A DNA stretch of 26,670 nt from assembly GCA_002427045.1 (NCBI GenBank), contig DIPO01000071.1, positions 38,377 through 65,046 of the forward strand, given 5' to 3'. The position numbers and the translations under genes are program-made. Positions 1 to 8,338 of the stretch are shown here, piece by piece. The notes under the pieces were generated by a model. That model saw only the letters and a list, made by a program, of their open reading frames with translations. It was not told the origin of the DNA and searched no databases. Position 1 is the first letter of the stretch. Each line of letters opens with the position of its first letter. Source of the DNA: Firmicutes bacterium UBA5486. GTDB taxonomy: Bacteria > Bacillota > UBA4882 > UBA10575.

Positions 1-2
1 TT

Positions 3-79
3 GATTCATCTGGTCTTGAGTAAATCCTACAGGACAGTTGGTCGACTCACCCGGTTTTCGATTTTAATCACTTCGTGAT
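3..79 (+). repeat. Dispersed repeat with TCACTTCGTGA hairpin, copy 1
   Basis: The sequence from 3 to 79 matches the reverse complement of 23104-23178. The 20 bases at 60-79 (GATTTTAATCACTTCGTGAT) are identical in the two copies, and the outer 45 bases match ungapped at 32 positions. The core TAATCAC-TTC-GTGATTA folds into a perfect 7-bp hairpin. The following 80-110 resembles part of the degenerate repeats near 23820-23860. It looks like a short dispersed intergenic repeat just ahead of the flagellar operon. I see no convincing gene in 1-128. Confidence 0.6.
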
Positions 80-128
80 TACAGAGGTAACCGGCATGAG
101 CGACTACCTACTGAAGGGGGAAAAACAA

Positions 129-341
129 ATGATTAAAGTTACCAGACTTAATGGAGAAGGTTTCTGGATCAACCCCCACTTAATTGAGTTTATGGAGGAA
201 ACCCCAGATACTGTAGTTTCTCTTGTTACCGGAAAAAAGATTATAGTTAAAGAAGATGCAAAAGCAGTGCTTGAATTAATTATAGATTATCGCCGGAAAT
301 TAGGAGAAGGTGGTCTCGAAATCGTTCCAAAAGAAATCTGA
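129..341 (+). CDS. flbD: FlbD/SwrD family flagellar protein
   Basis: This 70-residue protein begins MIKVTRLNGEGFWINPHLIE and contains the family core ETPDTVVSLVTGKKIIVKE, so it is a full-length FlbD. In Bacillus subtilis the homologue SwrD raises flagellar motor power and is needed for swarming. The usual position just before motA in Gram-positive flagellar operons is kept here. The ATG at 129 was chosen because an AAGGGGG ribosome binding site (114-120) lies 8 bases upstream. An in-frame start at 75 would add residues that match nothing in the family and would run through the upstream repeat. The molecular mechanism of the family is not settled. Confidence 0.9.
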   Translation: MIKVTRLNGEGFWINPHLIEFMEETPDTVVSLVTGKKIIVKEDAKAVLELIIDYRRKLGEGGLEIVPKEI

Positions 342-352
342 GGTGAACAGTG

Positions 353-1156
353 ATGGATATAGCAACGATTATTGGTCTTGTGGCCGGTGTTTTATTAATG
401 ATTATCGGTTGTGCTGGTGGGAGTTTCAGTAATTTAGTCGGTTTTTTTGATGCTAGTTCGTTTTTTATTACGATTGGTGGTTCAATTGCGGCAATGCTTG
501 TTAACTTCCCCATGTCACAGTTTTCCAAGGCACTTAAAAGTTTGCATTGGGCCTTTTTTACTAAAAACTTTTCTCCGCAAGAAGTTATAAATACACTTGT
601 GGGCTATGCAGAAAAGGCGAGAAGAGAAGGATTGTTAGCCTTGGAGGAAGAAGTAGAATCAGCAGATGAGTTTCTGAGAAAAGGGATTCAACTGGTGGTC
701 GATGGAACGGATCCGGAGTTGGTTAAAAGTATTTTAGAGATTGAGATTGGTTTTCTTGATGCCAGGCATAGGGAGAACCGGGCGTTCTACGAATCTTGGG
801 GAGCATATGCTCCAGCTTTTGGAATGGTTGGGACGATTATTGGTTTAATTAAGATGTTAGGAAATCTAGATGATCCAGCGTCGATTGGCCCAGCCATGTC
901 AGTTGCTTTGCTAACAACCTTATATGGTGCACTCCTGGCTTATCTGGTCTTTAATCCAATCGCTGCTAAACTGGGAATCAGGAGTGAAGAAGAGATTTTA
1001 CTCCGCCAGGTAATGGTTGAGGGTATTTTATCAGTGCAAGCTGGAGAGAACCCGCGAATTGTAGAAGAAAAGCTCAAATCATTCCTGCCTCCTTCCGAAC
1101 GTGCAGGAGTGAAACGTGAACGGTTCAGAGGTGAGGGAGTGGGAATGGATGTTTAA
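353..1156 (+). CDS. motA: Flagellar motor stator protein MotA
   Basis: This 267-residue membrane protein is the larger subunit of the ion-driven MotA5B2 stator that turns the flagellar rotor. Four membrane segments are visible at about residues 4-20, 35-53, 155-170 and 180-201. A cytoplasmic loop lies between the second and third and carries Arg90 and Glu98, at the same numbers as the rotor-contacting charges of E. coli MotA. Pro154 in AYAPAFGMVGTIIGL matches the conserved proline at the start of the third segment. ATG 353 is preferred over GTG 350 because it gives 7 bases from AGGTG. The 3' end overlaps motB by 8 bases. Ion choice (H+ or Na+) cannot be read safely from sequence. Confidence 0.96.
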   Translation: MDIATIIGLVAGVLLMIIGCAGGSFSNLVGFFDASSFFITIGGSIAAMLVNFPMSQFSKALKSLHWAFFTKNFSPQEVINTLVGYAEKARREGLLALEEEVESADEFLRKGIQLVVDGTDPELVKSILEIEIGFLDARHRENRAFYESWGAYAPAFGMVGTIIGLIKMLGNLDDPASIGPAMSVALLTTLYGALLAYLVFNPIAAKLGIRSEEEILLRQVMVEGILSVQAGENPRIVEEKLKSFLPPSERAGVKRERFRGEGVGMDV

Positions 1157-1859
1157 GCGAAAAGAGAAGGAACAACCTCCTGGATCGCCAGCATGGATGA
1201 CTACATATTCTGATTTAGTAACTCAGCTGTTAGCCTTTTTTGTACTGTTATTTTCTTTTTCTAGTATTAATGAAACTAAGTATCAGCAGATTGTATATTC
1301 CTTAAGAACTGCCTTAACCGGATCTTCAGGTGTTCTGGATATGGGGCCGCAACCTTTTGAAAGTCTTCCTATGCTTCCTGATTACTCTTCGGAGGTAGGA
1401 GAGGAATTTATAGAAGTTTATGAAGAGATCCAGGGAATGTTGGAAGAAGAAGGGGTAGGGACTGCTGTTGAGATCTATTCCGAGACCAGAGGCATGGTAA
1501 TTAGTTTTAAAGAGAAGATCTTTTTTGATATAGGCTCGGCGGATCTTCGTCCAGAGGCCCGCAACTTATTATCAAAAGTTGGAAAAGTCCTATTGAAGGA
1601 TGATCATGATATTAGGGTGGAGGGGCATACCTGTGATTTGCCAATTAGGACTTCATTCTACCCTACTAACTGGGAGCTTTCTACTACACGGGCGACCAAT
1701 GTTACACGTTTCTTGATTGATGTGGTAGGATTAGCACCTGAACGGTTGGGAGCAACCGGTTATGCGGAGTTTCAGCCGATTGTTCCAAATACTTCGGAGG
1801 AAGAAAGGGTAAGGAACCGGAGAGTTGATCTTTTGCTGCTCTCCAGTAATACATTTTAG
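1149..1859 (+). CDS. motB: Flagellar motor stator protein MotB
   Basis: This 236-residue protein has a short basic cytoplasmic N-terminus and one membrane helix (about 20-40) that carries the ion-binding aspartate Asp22 in TTYSDLVTQLLAFF. A linker follows, then a C-terminal OmpA/MotB peptidoglycan-binding domain (about 115-235, including FFDIGSADLRPEA and VEGHTCDLPI). It partners MotA and anchors the stator to the cell wall. ATG 1149 is chosen because GAGGTGAGGGAG lies just upstream and the protein then starts MFKRKEKEQ like its relatives. Earlier in-frame GTGs at 1116 and 1131 lie inside motA. The start overlaps the end of motA, implying coupled translation. Confidence 0.95.
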   Translation: MFKRKEKEQPPGSPAWMTTYSDLVTQLLAFFVLLFSFSSINETKYQQIVYSLRTALTGSSGVLDMGPQPFESLPMLPDYSSEVGEEFIEVYEEIQGMLEEEGVGTAVEIYSETRGMVISFKEKIFFDIGSADLRPEARNLLSKVGKVLLKDDHDIRVEGHTCDLPIRTSFYPTNWELSTTRATNVTRFLIDVVGLAPERLGATGYAEFQPIVPNTSEEERVRNRRVDLLLLSSNTF

Positions 1860-1871
1860 GTGGGATGAAAT

Positions 1872-2336
1872 ATGCCAGAAAAACCCAGGAAAATCAACCA
1901 AATTGTTATAACAGTAACTGTTTGCCTTTTGATCTTTTTCGCGGCTGTCTTTAGTGCGACTTTAATTTTTATTTATAAGATAATGCCAGAAAAAGAAAAA
2001 TACACTAAGTATACTGCAGGAAATGAAGTTAAGTTCTTAATGCCATTGGGAGACGATGTACTGGTAAACTTGGCTGACTCTGGTATGAAGCAGAGATTTT
2101 TAAAGATAAATTTTACTTTGGTGTTGGATTCAGAAAAAACCCAACAAGAATTAGTAAAGAGAAAATCTCAAGTTCGTGATATTGTTATTCAAACCTGTCG
2201 GGTTAAAACTTCTGAAGAATTAAGGGAAAAAGAAGGAAATAACATTATTCGTAACGAATTACTAACAGCAATTAATGAAATATTACCTGCTGGTAAAGTG
2301 ATTGATCTCTTCTTTACTGAATTTATTGTGACGTGA
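1872..2336 (+). CDS. fliL: Flagellar basal body-associated protein FliL
   Basis: This 154-residue single-pass membrane protein has a short basic N-terminus, one hydrophobic helix at about 11-35, and a periplasm-side (extracytoplasmic) FliL domain with the motifs FLKINFTLVLDSE and IRNELLTAINEILPAGKVIDLFFTEFIV. FliL sits around the stator and supports torque under load. AGGTGGGA precedes the ATG at good spacing. The motB-fliL-fliM order is typical of Gram-positive operons. The sequence is the usual length and shows nothing odd. Confidence 0.93.
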   Translation: MPEKPRKINQIVITVTVCLLIFFAAVFSATLIFIYKIMPEKEKYTKYTAGNEVKFLMPLGDDVLVNLADSGMKQRFLKINFTLVLDSEKTQQELVKRKSQVRDIVIQTCRVKTSEELREKEGNNIIRNELLTAINEILPAGKVIDLFFTEFIVT

Positions 2337-2349
2337 CGGGGGTGGCAGA

Positions 2350-3348
2350 TTGGCCGAAATTTTAACACAAAATGAAATTGACTCTCTTTTGCAGGCACTT
2401 TCTTCCGGGGCCATTGATGCCGAATCTGTAAAAACCGAAGAAAAAACAAAAAGGGTCCGCTCTTATGATTTTCGACGGCCGAGTAAATTCGCTAAGGAAC
2501 AGATCCGCACTTTGGTAATGATCCATGAAAATTTTTCCCGGCTTTTGACTTCATCATTGTCAGCGTATTTGCGGACAATGGTCCAGACTGAAGTGGCTTC
2601 TGTTGATCAGTTAACTTACGAAGAATTTACCAAATCATTACAAAACCCTACGGTAATTAATATTATAGGTTTAAACCCGTTAGAGGGTAGTATGGTAGTA
2701 GAATTTGCTCCCAATCTAGCTTTTGCCTTTATTGATCGCTTACTGGGAGGTCAAGGGGATTATGATGGTATACTTCGCGAACTTACTGAGATCGAACAGA
2801 TGGTTACCAAACGGGTGGTAATGCGGATGGCTAGCAGTATTAAGGAAGCTTGGAATAATGTCATGGATGTAGAACCAGATTATCAAGGGATGGAGACTAA
2901 CCCTCTATTTACTCAAGTGATTCCGCCTACAGAAATGGTGATCCTTGTTACTTTAGATTTAAAGATTGCTGAGATCAGTGGCCTTATGAATTTATGTTAT
3001 CCTTACATATTGCTGGAACCAGTACTGAACAGACTTAGTTCCCAATTTTGGTTTGCCAGTTCGAAAAAGAGTTTTACGCCTGATGATATTAATACATTAA
3101 AAGATAGATTAAAAGAAGCAATGATTCCTGTAGATGTTGAGTTAGGAAAAACTGAAATTTCAATCCGGGACATGTTAAATTTAGAGATTGGTGATGTTAT
3201 TAAACTAGAGCAAACACTGAAAAAACCGTTAGTGGTTAAAGTGGGAAAAGAAGAGAAATATTACGGTTATCCTGGAATATCTCAAAATAAACTTGCTATT
3301 CAACTTTATGGAGCCAAGATAAAAGGTGGTGAGAAAGATGTCAAATGA
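2350..3348 (+). CDS. fliM: Flagellar motor switch protein FliM
   Basis: This 332-residue C-ring switch protein carries the N-terminal CheY-P binding peptide (LTQNEIDSLL, residues 5-14) and a middle domain with the family signature around residues 34-70 (SYDFRRPSKFAKEQIRTL). A C-terminal SpoA/FliN-like domain follows (about 250-325). It binds phosphorylated CheY and sets rotation direction together with FliG and FliY. The start is TTG at 2350, 7 bases after GGGGGTGG. It gives the conserved N-terminus (M)AEILTQNEID, and no in-frame ATG or GTG explains it better. The end overlaps fliY by 11 bases. Confidence 0.95.
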   Translation: MAEILTQNEIDSLLQALSSGAIDAESVKTEEKTKRVRSYDFRRPSKFAKEQIRTLVMIHENFSRLLTSSLSAYLRTMVQTEVASVDQLTYEEFTKSLQNPTVINIIGLNPLEGSMVVEFAPNLAFAFIDRLLGGQGDYDGILRELTEIEQMVTKRVVMRMASSIKEAWNNVMDVEPDYQGMETNPLFTQVIPPTEMVILVTLDLKIAEISGLMNLCYPYILLEPVLNRLSSQFWFASSKKSFTPDDINTLKDRLKEAMIPVDVELGKTEISIRDMLNLEIGDVIKLEQTLKKPLVVKVGKEEKYYGYPGISQNKLAIQLYGAKIKGGEKDVK

Positions 3349-4396
3349 GATGCTATCCCAAGAAGAAATAAATGCGTTATTAAATGAAGATGTAGTAGAA
3401 TTAACTCCCGCTGAACGAGATGCTCTAGGGGAAATTGGGAATATTGCCTTTGGTTCCGGTTCGACAGCGCTCTCCTTACTTTTAAACCGGAGGGTGGATT
3501 TGGATACACCTACAGTTGAGCTTTCGGAGATGAGAAAATTAGTTGAAGAGCATCCTAGGCCTTGTGTAGCGGCAGAGGTAGATTATAAAAAAGGTTTAAA
3601 AGGGACTAACCTTTTAATGATTCAAATGCATGATGCTGCCGTTATCTCTGACCTAATGTTAGGTGGAGATGGTGTTCATCCTAAAATGGATTTAGGTGAA
3701 ATGGAGTTAAGTGCTATTGGTGAAGCGATGAATCAGATGATAGGAAAAGCTTCTACCTCGATGTCTTCTCTTTTTGATCTACGGGTAGAGATTGCGCCCC
3801 CGCGGACAAGCATATTGTCAATGACAGATGCGGATGAGATTAGCAGCAAATTTACTGAAAACAATATAGTGGTTGTGATTTACTTTCGTTTAGTGATTGA
3901 GGATTTGGTTAATAGTAGATTGATGCTAATTATGCCCTATGATTTTGCAAGAGAAATGGCAAAAACCTTGATCAGAAGAAATTCACCTTTATCAAATGAG
4001 GAAGATGTTTTCCAGGATCCAAATAAATTTGTGGAGCAACAGCAACAACAGTCCAGAGGAGGTAATATGAATATTCCAAACAGTGTGAGGCCCGCTCAAT
4101 TTGGTGTTTTAGATGCCGATTTACCTCATCAGGATACAGGAAACCTTAACCTTATATTGGATGTTCCTCTTGAAATAAGTGTGGAACTAGGAAGTACTAA
4201 AATGCGGATTAAAGAGATTTTGGATTTGGGGATCGGCTCTATTATTGAACTGGATCGTTTAGCCGGTGAATTGGTTGATATTCTGGTTAACGGGAAGTTA
4301 ATCGCCAAAGGGGAAGTAGTCGTTATTGATGAAAACTTTGGGGTTAAGATTACTGATATTGTCAGCCCGTTTGAAAGAGTAAACAACTTACAATAG
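3338..4396 (+). CDS. fliY: Motor switch phosphatase FliY
   Basis: This 352-residue FliY joins three parts: an N-terminal CheY-P binding peptide (LSQEEINALL), a CheC-type phosphatase domain, and a C-terminal FliN/SpoA domain (about 270-345). Both CheC-type active-site motifs are intact: Glu32/Asn35 in ALGEIGNIAFGSG and Glu129/Asn132 in LSAIGEAMNQMIGKA. It should therefore remove phosphate from CheY-P at the switch as well as build the C-ring. A Gln-rich linker (about 228-243) separates the two halves. ATG 3338 is chosen for its AAGGTGG site 8 bases upstream. The in-frame GTG at 3326 lacks such spacing. Confidence 0.95.
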   Translation: MSNEMLSQEEINALLNEDVVELTPAERDALGEIGNIAFGSGSTALSLLLNRRVDLDTPTVELSEMRKLVEEHPRPCVAAEVDYKKGLKGTNLLMIQMHDAAVISDLMLGGDGVHPKMDLGEMELSAIGEAMNQMIGKASTSMSSLFDLRVEIAPPRTSILSMTDADEISSKFTENNIVVVIYFRLVIEDLVNSRLMLIMPYDFAREMAKTLIRRNSPLSNEEDVFQDPNKFVEQQQQQSRGGNMNIPNSVRPAQFGVLDADLPHQDTGNLNLILDVPLEISVELGSTKMRIKEILDLGIGSIIELDRLAGELVDILVNGKLIAKGEVVVIDENFGVKITDIVSPFERVNNLQ

Positions 4397-4406
4397 GGGG
4401 GGAAGT

Positions 4407-4772
4407 ATGATGAAGAATCGTGTTTTAGTAGTGGATGATGCTGCATTTATGAGAATGATGATTAAAGACATTTTAAAAAAGGGTGGTTATGAAGTCGTAG
4501 GGGAAGCAGAGGATGGACTGAAGGCTATTGATAAGTTTAAGGAATTAAAACCGGATTTGGTTACGATGGATATTACAATGCCAGAGATGGATGGAATTAC
4601 AGCAGTTAAAGAAATCAGAAAAATAGATCCCGATGCTACAATTATTATGTGCAGTGCAATGGGACAACAAGCAATGGTTATTGATGCGATTCAAGCAGGA
4701 GCAAAAGATTTTGTAGTAAAACCTTTTCAGCCAGATCGAGTTTTGGAGGCCGTTAGAAAGGTATTGCAATGA
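4407..4772 (+). CDS. cheY: Chemotaxis response regulator CheY
   Basis: This 121-residue stand-alone receiver domain is complete: acidic pair Asp10/Asp11, phospho-acceptor Asp55 in VTMDITMPEMDG, Ser83 in MCSAMGQQ, and Lys105 in VVKPF. It is very similar to B. subtilis CheY as I remember it. It is phosphorylated by CheA and acts on FliM/FliY. Its place between fliY and fliO is the standard Gram-positive arrangement. A run of seven G (4396-4402) serves as the ribosome binding site. ATG 4407 and ATG 4410 are both possible. The stop overlaps the fliO start (ATGA). Confidence 0.97.
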   Translation: MMKNRVLVVDDAAFMRMMIKDILKKGGYEVVGEAEDGLKAIDKFKELKPDLVTMDITMPEMDGITAVKEIRKIDPDATIIMCSAMGQQAMVIDAIQAGAKDFVVKPFQPDRVLEAVRKVLQ

Positions 4773-5326
4773 GTGAAATTTGTTTTTTACTAATGTCTGC
4801 TTTAATAAATCCGATACCAGATGCAGGCATTGTAGAGCATACTGAACCAGCTGATGTTGGGTTCAATGTTTCTGGATGGAATGGTTCCGTTTTTTTACAA
4901 GTTCTTTTTTATATCTTTTGTCTATTGGCGGTTCTATTTTTAGCTTCAAAGGCTGTACGCTGGCTTGGTGGTAAAGTTGGCGGGAAGCGTAACCATTATA
5001 TGAAAGTGGTAGAGAGCCTCTATTTAGGGCCAAACCGCAGTATACATCTAGTTTTAATCTGTAATCAGTTATTTTTAATTAGTAATGCAGATCGAAGCTT
5101 AAAGTTGCTAGCTACGATAGAAGATTCAGCCACAATTGATGAACTTGTGAAGGAAAACTTTTCTACTCAGAAAGAAAATTCAACACAGAAAAGCTTTTCT
5201 GAATTTTTAAAGAAATTTATAGAAGCTTCTTCCGATGAAGAATCAGGTTTAGACTCTGCTTCACATAAAATTGAGGAACAGCTAGTTGAAATTAAAACCC
5301 GCCAAGGACGGAGAAAAAATGCATAA
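4769..5326 (+). CDS. fliO: Flagellar export-gate assembly protein FliO (FliZ)
   Basis: This 185-residue protein has an extracytoplasmic N-terminus, one clear membrane helix (about 41-60, VFLQVLFYIFCLLAVLFLAS) and a cytoplasmic FliO domain (about 75-120, YMKVVESLYLGPNRSIHLVLI). A long, charged and probably disordered tail follows. FliO stabilises FliP while the export gate is built. It starts within the cheY stop (4-base overlap) and ends 8 bases inside fliP, so it fits the operon both by content and by position. The tail is poorly conserved in the family, and nothing specific can be said about it. Confidence 0.88.
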   Translation: MSEICFLLMSALINPIPDAGIVEHTEPADVGFNVSGWNGSVFLQVLFYIFCLLAVLFLASKAVRWLGGKVGGKRNHYMKVVESLYLGPNRSIHLVLICNQLFLISNADRSLKLLATIEDSATIDELVKENFSTQKENSTQKSFSEFLKKFIEASSDEESGLDSASHKIEEQLVEIKTRQGRRKNA

Positions 5327-6077
5327 GAATCGTTTTCTTTTTTCGGTATGCCTAGGGATACTTTTAATATTTCTATTTTCCACGGTCAGTTTAGGGCAAC
5401 CAGTTCTTCCTAGGATCGAGATTGGCTGGGGTAATACAGACAATCCTGAACAGGTTGCTACTAGTCTCCGGATTTTAGCTTTAATTACGATTCTTTCTTT
5501 AGCACCGGCTATTTTAATGATGACCACTGCTTTTACAAGAATCGTGGTAGTTTTGTCTTTTACCAGAAGTGCAATCGGGTTGCAACAATCTCCTCCCAAT
5601 CAAGTAATAATTGGGCTAGCGTTGTTCCTAACCTTTTATATCATGGCTCCTACTTGGAAAGAAGTACAACAAGAAGCATTAAACCCTTTTTTCGAAGGAA
5701 AAATTTCGATGGAGGAAGCTTTAGAAAATACTGAAGGACCGCTTAAGACTTTCATGGGTAAATATACAAGAAATGAAGACTTAAGATTGTTTATGAAAAT
5801 AGGAGAGATTACAACTAGACCAGCAAACATGTTAGAAATACCCTTATATGTTATTATTCCCGCTTTCATTATCAGTGAACTAAAAACGGCTTTTATGATG
5901 GGGTTTATTCTCTATATACCATTTATAGTTATTGATATGATTGTGGCAAGTACTTTGATGTCCATGGGAATGCTAATGCTTCCGCCAGTCATGATCTCGA
6001 TGCCATTTAAAATTCTACTCTTTGTATTAGTAGACGGTTGGAATTTAGTTGTCAGAAGTCTGTTAACTGGCTTCTAG
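5319..6077 (+). CDS. fliP: Flagellar type III export gate protein FliP
   Basis: This 252-residue core subunit of the FliP5Q4R1 export channel has a cleavable-type signal peptide at about 1-26 (KNR, then a hydrophobic stretch, ending VSLG). Four membrane segments follow, with the family signatures LSLAPAILMMTTAFTRIVVV and IPAFIISELKTAFMMGF. ATG 5319 is preferred because GGACGGAG precedes it and the protein then begins with the signal peptide. Extending upstream to 5286 would put a hydrophilic leader before it. It overlaps fliO by 8 bases. Confidence 0.96.
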   Translation: MHKNRFLFSVCLGILLIFLFSTVSLGQPVLPRIEIGWGNTDNPEQVATSLRILALITILSLAPAILMMTTAFTRIVVVLSFTRSAIGLQQSPPNQVIIGLALFLTFYIMAPTWKEVQQEALNPFFEGKISMEEALENTEGPLKTFMGKYTRNEDLRLFMKIGEITTRPANMLEIPLYVIIPAFIISELKTAFMMGFILYIPFIVIDMIVASTLMSMGMLMLPPVMISMPFKILLFVLVDGWNLVVRSLLTGF

Positions 6078-6099
6078 CTTGAGATGGCGGTGATTATTA

Positions 6100-6372
6100 G
6101 TGAATGATGTAATGGTGGTTAATATTATTCGGCAGGGTTTGACTACAGTACTCAAGGTAGCCGGTCCGATGCTGGGCGTAGGGATGATTGTTGGTTTACT
6201 GGTTAGTATCTTTCAGGCAACGACACAGATTCAAGAGCAAACTTTATCTTTTATCCCTAAAATTCTAGCAATCTTCTTAACTTTGGTAGTTTGTGGTCCT
6301 TGGATGTTAAGGGTACTGATTGAGTTTACAACAGGACTTTTCTCTTATCTTACACAAGTTAGCAGATGGTGA
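6100..6372 (+). CDS. fliQ: Flagellar type III export gate protein FliQ
   Basis: This 90-residue protein has two membrane helices and the conserved loop QATTQIQEQTLSFIPKI typical of FliQ. It packs around FliP/FliR in the export gate. The start is GTG at 6100, 7 bases after GGCGGTGA. A later in-frame ATG at 6112 would remove conserved N-terminal residues and has no ribosome site. The length is the normal one for the family. Confidence 0.95.
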   Translation: MNDVMVVNIIRQGLTTVLKVAGPMLGVGMIVGLLVSIFQATTQIQEQTLSFIPKILAIFLTLVVCGPWMLRVLIEFTTGLFSYLTQVSRW

Positions 6373-6381
6373 GGGTTTTGA

Positions 6382-7176
6382 TTGGATCTTTCCGCCTGGA
6401 CAGAGATGAAATTTATCTTATTTTTACTGGTGTTCTTACGAAATACCGGACTAATGGTTGGAGCACCTTTCTTTCAAAGCCGGAATATTTCCAATGCTCT
6501 CCGTGTGGGTCTGGCTTTCTTTCTAGCGATGGTTTTTCTTCCAATACTTAATTTGCCTAGTAATTCTCCTCAAAGTTTTTGGGAGTTAGTTTTTTTGATG
6601 ATCCAAGAGTTTATTCTGGGACTAGTTATGGGATATATTTTATATTTAACCTTTGCTGGCCTGCAGTTAGCCGGACAGCTGGTCGAGGTTCCAATGGGTT
6701 TTGGGATGGTTAATGTCTTAGATCCTCAGACCGGCGGTCAAATGCCAATTATTGGTCAGCTTTATTATCTGACTGCGATTTGGCTTTTTTTACTGGTGAA
6801 TGGGCATCATATTCTGCTTAATGTTTTAGCTCAGAGTTTTAAAATTTTACCGGTGGGAAAAACTCTTCATTTTACTAAAGGCCTACCACTAATGATTAAA
6901 AATTTTTCTCAGTTATTCTGGCTAGCCCTACAGGTGGCAATTCCAATATTAGGGGTATTGTTTTTAACAGATGTTGGGCTTGGCGTATTATCGAAACTAA
7001 TACCACAGATTAATGTTTTTATTCTTGGCTTTCCGATTAAAGTCTTTTTAGGGATTACGATTCTGATCTTATCTTTGCCAGTTCTTTTCAGATGGTTGGC
7101 AACAAGTTATTCAAATACAGGAAATGTATGGACAGAAATGCTACGTTTTATTAAACTGATTGGGCAGGGAGAATGA
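6382..7176 (+). CDS. fliR: Flagellar type III export gate protein FliR
   Basis: This 264-residue, very hydrophobic protein has about six membrane segments and recognisable FliR stretches such as RNTGLMVGAPFFQSRNI and GLQLAGQLVEVPMGFGMVN. It is the single-copy subunit that closes the FliPQR helix. The start is TTG at 6382, 7 bases after GGTGAGGG. The open frame at 6366 in another register is a shadow of this start. The stop overlaps the flhB start region. Confidence 0.95.
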   Translation: MDLSAWTEMKFILFLLVFLRNTGLMVGAPFFQSRNISNALRVGLAFFLAMVFLPILNLPSNSPQSFWELVFLMIQEFILGLVMGYILYLTFAGLQLAGQLVEVPMGFGMVNVLDPQTGGQMPIIGQLYYLTAIWLFLLVNGHHILLNVLAQSFKILPVGKTLHFTKGLPLMIKNFSQLFWLALQVAIPILGVLFLTDVGLGVLSKLIPQINVFILGFPIKVFLGITILILSLPVLFRWLATSYSNTGNVWTEMLRFIKLIGQGE

Positions 7177-8297
7177 TGCTTAATCAAGAAGAATATATAG
7201 ATGTAAAATTGTGGGATCTTCAGTTTTTTGCTGACGAAGAAAAAACCGAGGAGCCAACTCCAAGAAAACTTCAGGAAGCTAGAAAAAAAGGGCAAGTACC
7301 AAAAAGTACAGAATTAAATTCTGTTGTAACATTACTGGCAGGGTTTACTGCAATTAATATATTTAGCCGTTTTTTATTACATAAATTATATAATTATTTT
7401 CAATCGAGTTTCTCTGGAGAAACCTTGAATACTCAGTTAGATGATCTTACAATAGCTGCTCTTTTTAATAAAAATCTACTGATTATTATCGGGGCTTTTT
7501 TACCGGTTGGATTAACAATTTTAGTAGCTGGAGTAATCATTAATTACTTGCAAACCGGAGGAATATTTACTGTAGAGCCGCTGAAGATGAAGTTGGACCG
7601 GATTGATCCTATTCAAGGGTTTAAAAGGTTATTCTCCCCTAAAAAGCTGATTGACCTTTTAAAGTCTCTCTTAAAATTAATCGGGGTACTATTTATTATC
7701 TGGTCCTCTTTTAAAAGTAAGGTGTTTCCGCTTGCGGAAACTTACTTATTAAATCCCCCGGTACAGTTAGGGGCAATGATTTGGAAACTTATGTATCAAA
7801 TTGTTCTTCGAGTTTGTCTTCTTCTAATGGTAATTGCGATTTTGGATTATTATTACCAACGTTATGCGTATCGTAAAAGTCTTAGAATGACGAAGAAAGA
7901 AGTACAAGACGAGTTTAAGCAGACTGAGGGCGATCCTATGGTAAAAAGTAGGATCAGACAGAAACAAAGACAGATTGCTATGCGTCGTATGATGCAAGAG
8001 GTTCCTAAAGCTGATGTGATTATTACCAACCCTACCCATTTGGCAGTGGCCATTAAATATGAGGCAGCAAAGATGGAAGCCCCGCAGGTACTTGCTAAAG
8101 GTGAAGGATATATTGCCGCAAAGATCAGAGAGCTTGCTAGTGAACATAAAGTTCCTATGGTTGAAAATAAGCCATTAGCTAGAACGATTTATCAAACGGT
8201 AGAAGTGGGTGATTTTATCCCGCCCCATCTCTATCAAGCAGTTGCAGAAGTTCTGGCTTTTGTTTACAGATTACGTCACGGTAAGGAACACCGTTAA
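7176..8297 (+). CDS. flhB: Export apparatus switch protein FlhB
   Basis: This 373-residue protein has four membrane helices in the first ~210 residues and a cytoplasmic domain holding the self-cleaving Asn-Pro-Thr-His motif (VIITNPTHLAVAIKY, Asn at about residue 285). Cleavage there lets FlhB switch export from rod-hook to filament substrates. The basic segment before the membrane part (EKTEEPTPRKLQEARKKGQV) is diagnostic. ATGs at 7173 and 7176 are both in frame. I chose 7176 because AGGGAG (7167-7171) is almost touching 7173. Either way it is coupled to the fliR stop. Confidence 0.95.
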   Translation: MLNQEEYIDVKLWDLQFFADEEKTEEPTPRKLQEARKKGQVPKSTELNSVVTLLAGFTAINIFSRFLLHKLYNYFQSSFSGETLNTQLDDLTIAALFNKNLLIIIGAFLPVGLTILVAGVIINYLQTGGIFTVEPLKMKLDRIDPIQGFKRLFSPKKLIDLLKSLLKLIGVLFIIWSSFKSKVFPLAETYLLNPPVQLGAMIWKLMYQIVLRVCLLLMVIAILDYYYQRYAYRKSLRMTKKEVQDEFKQTEGDPMVKSRIRQKQRQIAMRRMMQEVPKADVIITNPTHLAVAIKYEAAKMEAPQVLAKGEGYIAAKIRELASEHKVPMVENKPLARTIYQTVEVGDFIPPHLYQAVAEVLAFVYRLRHGKEHR

Positions 8298-8338
8298 GGA
8301 ATTATTTAAAATATTATGTAATTTAGATGGTGAATAAA

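Noticed and set aside
75..128. N-terminal extension of FlbD from an upstream in-frame start
   Set aside because: It would be translated from dispersed repeat sequence, lacks a ribosome site, and is not found in FlbD/SwrD proteins, which begin MIKVTRLNG.
6366..6551. Open frame of 61 codons at the fliR start
   Set aside because: It overlaps the clear FliR frame out of register and matches nothing. The FliR TTG start has its own ribosome site.
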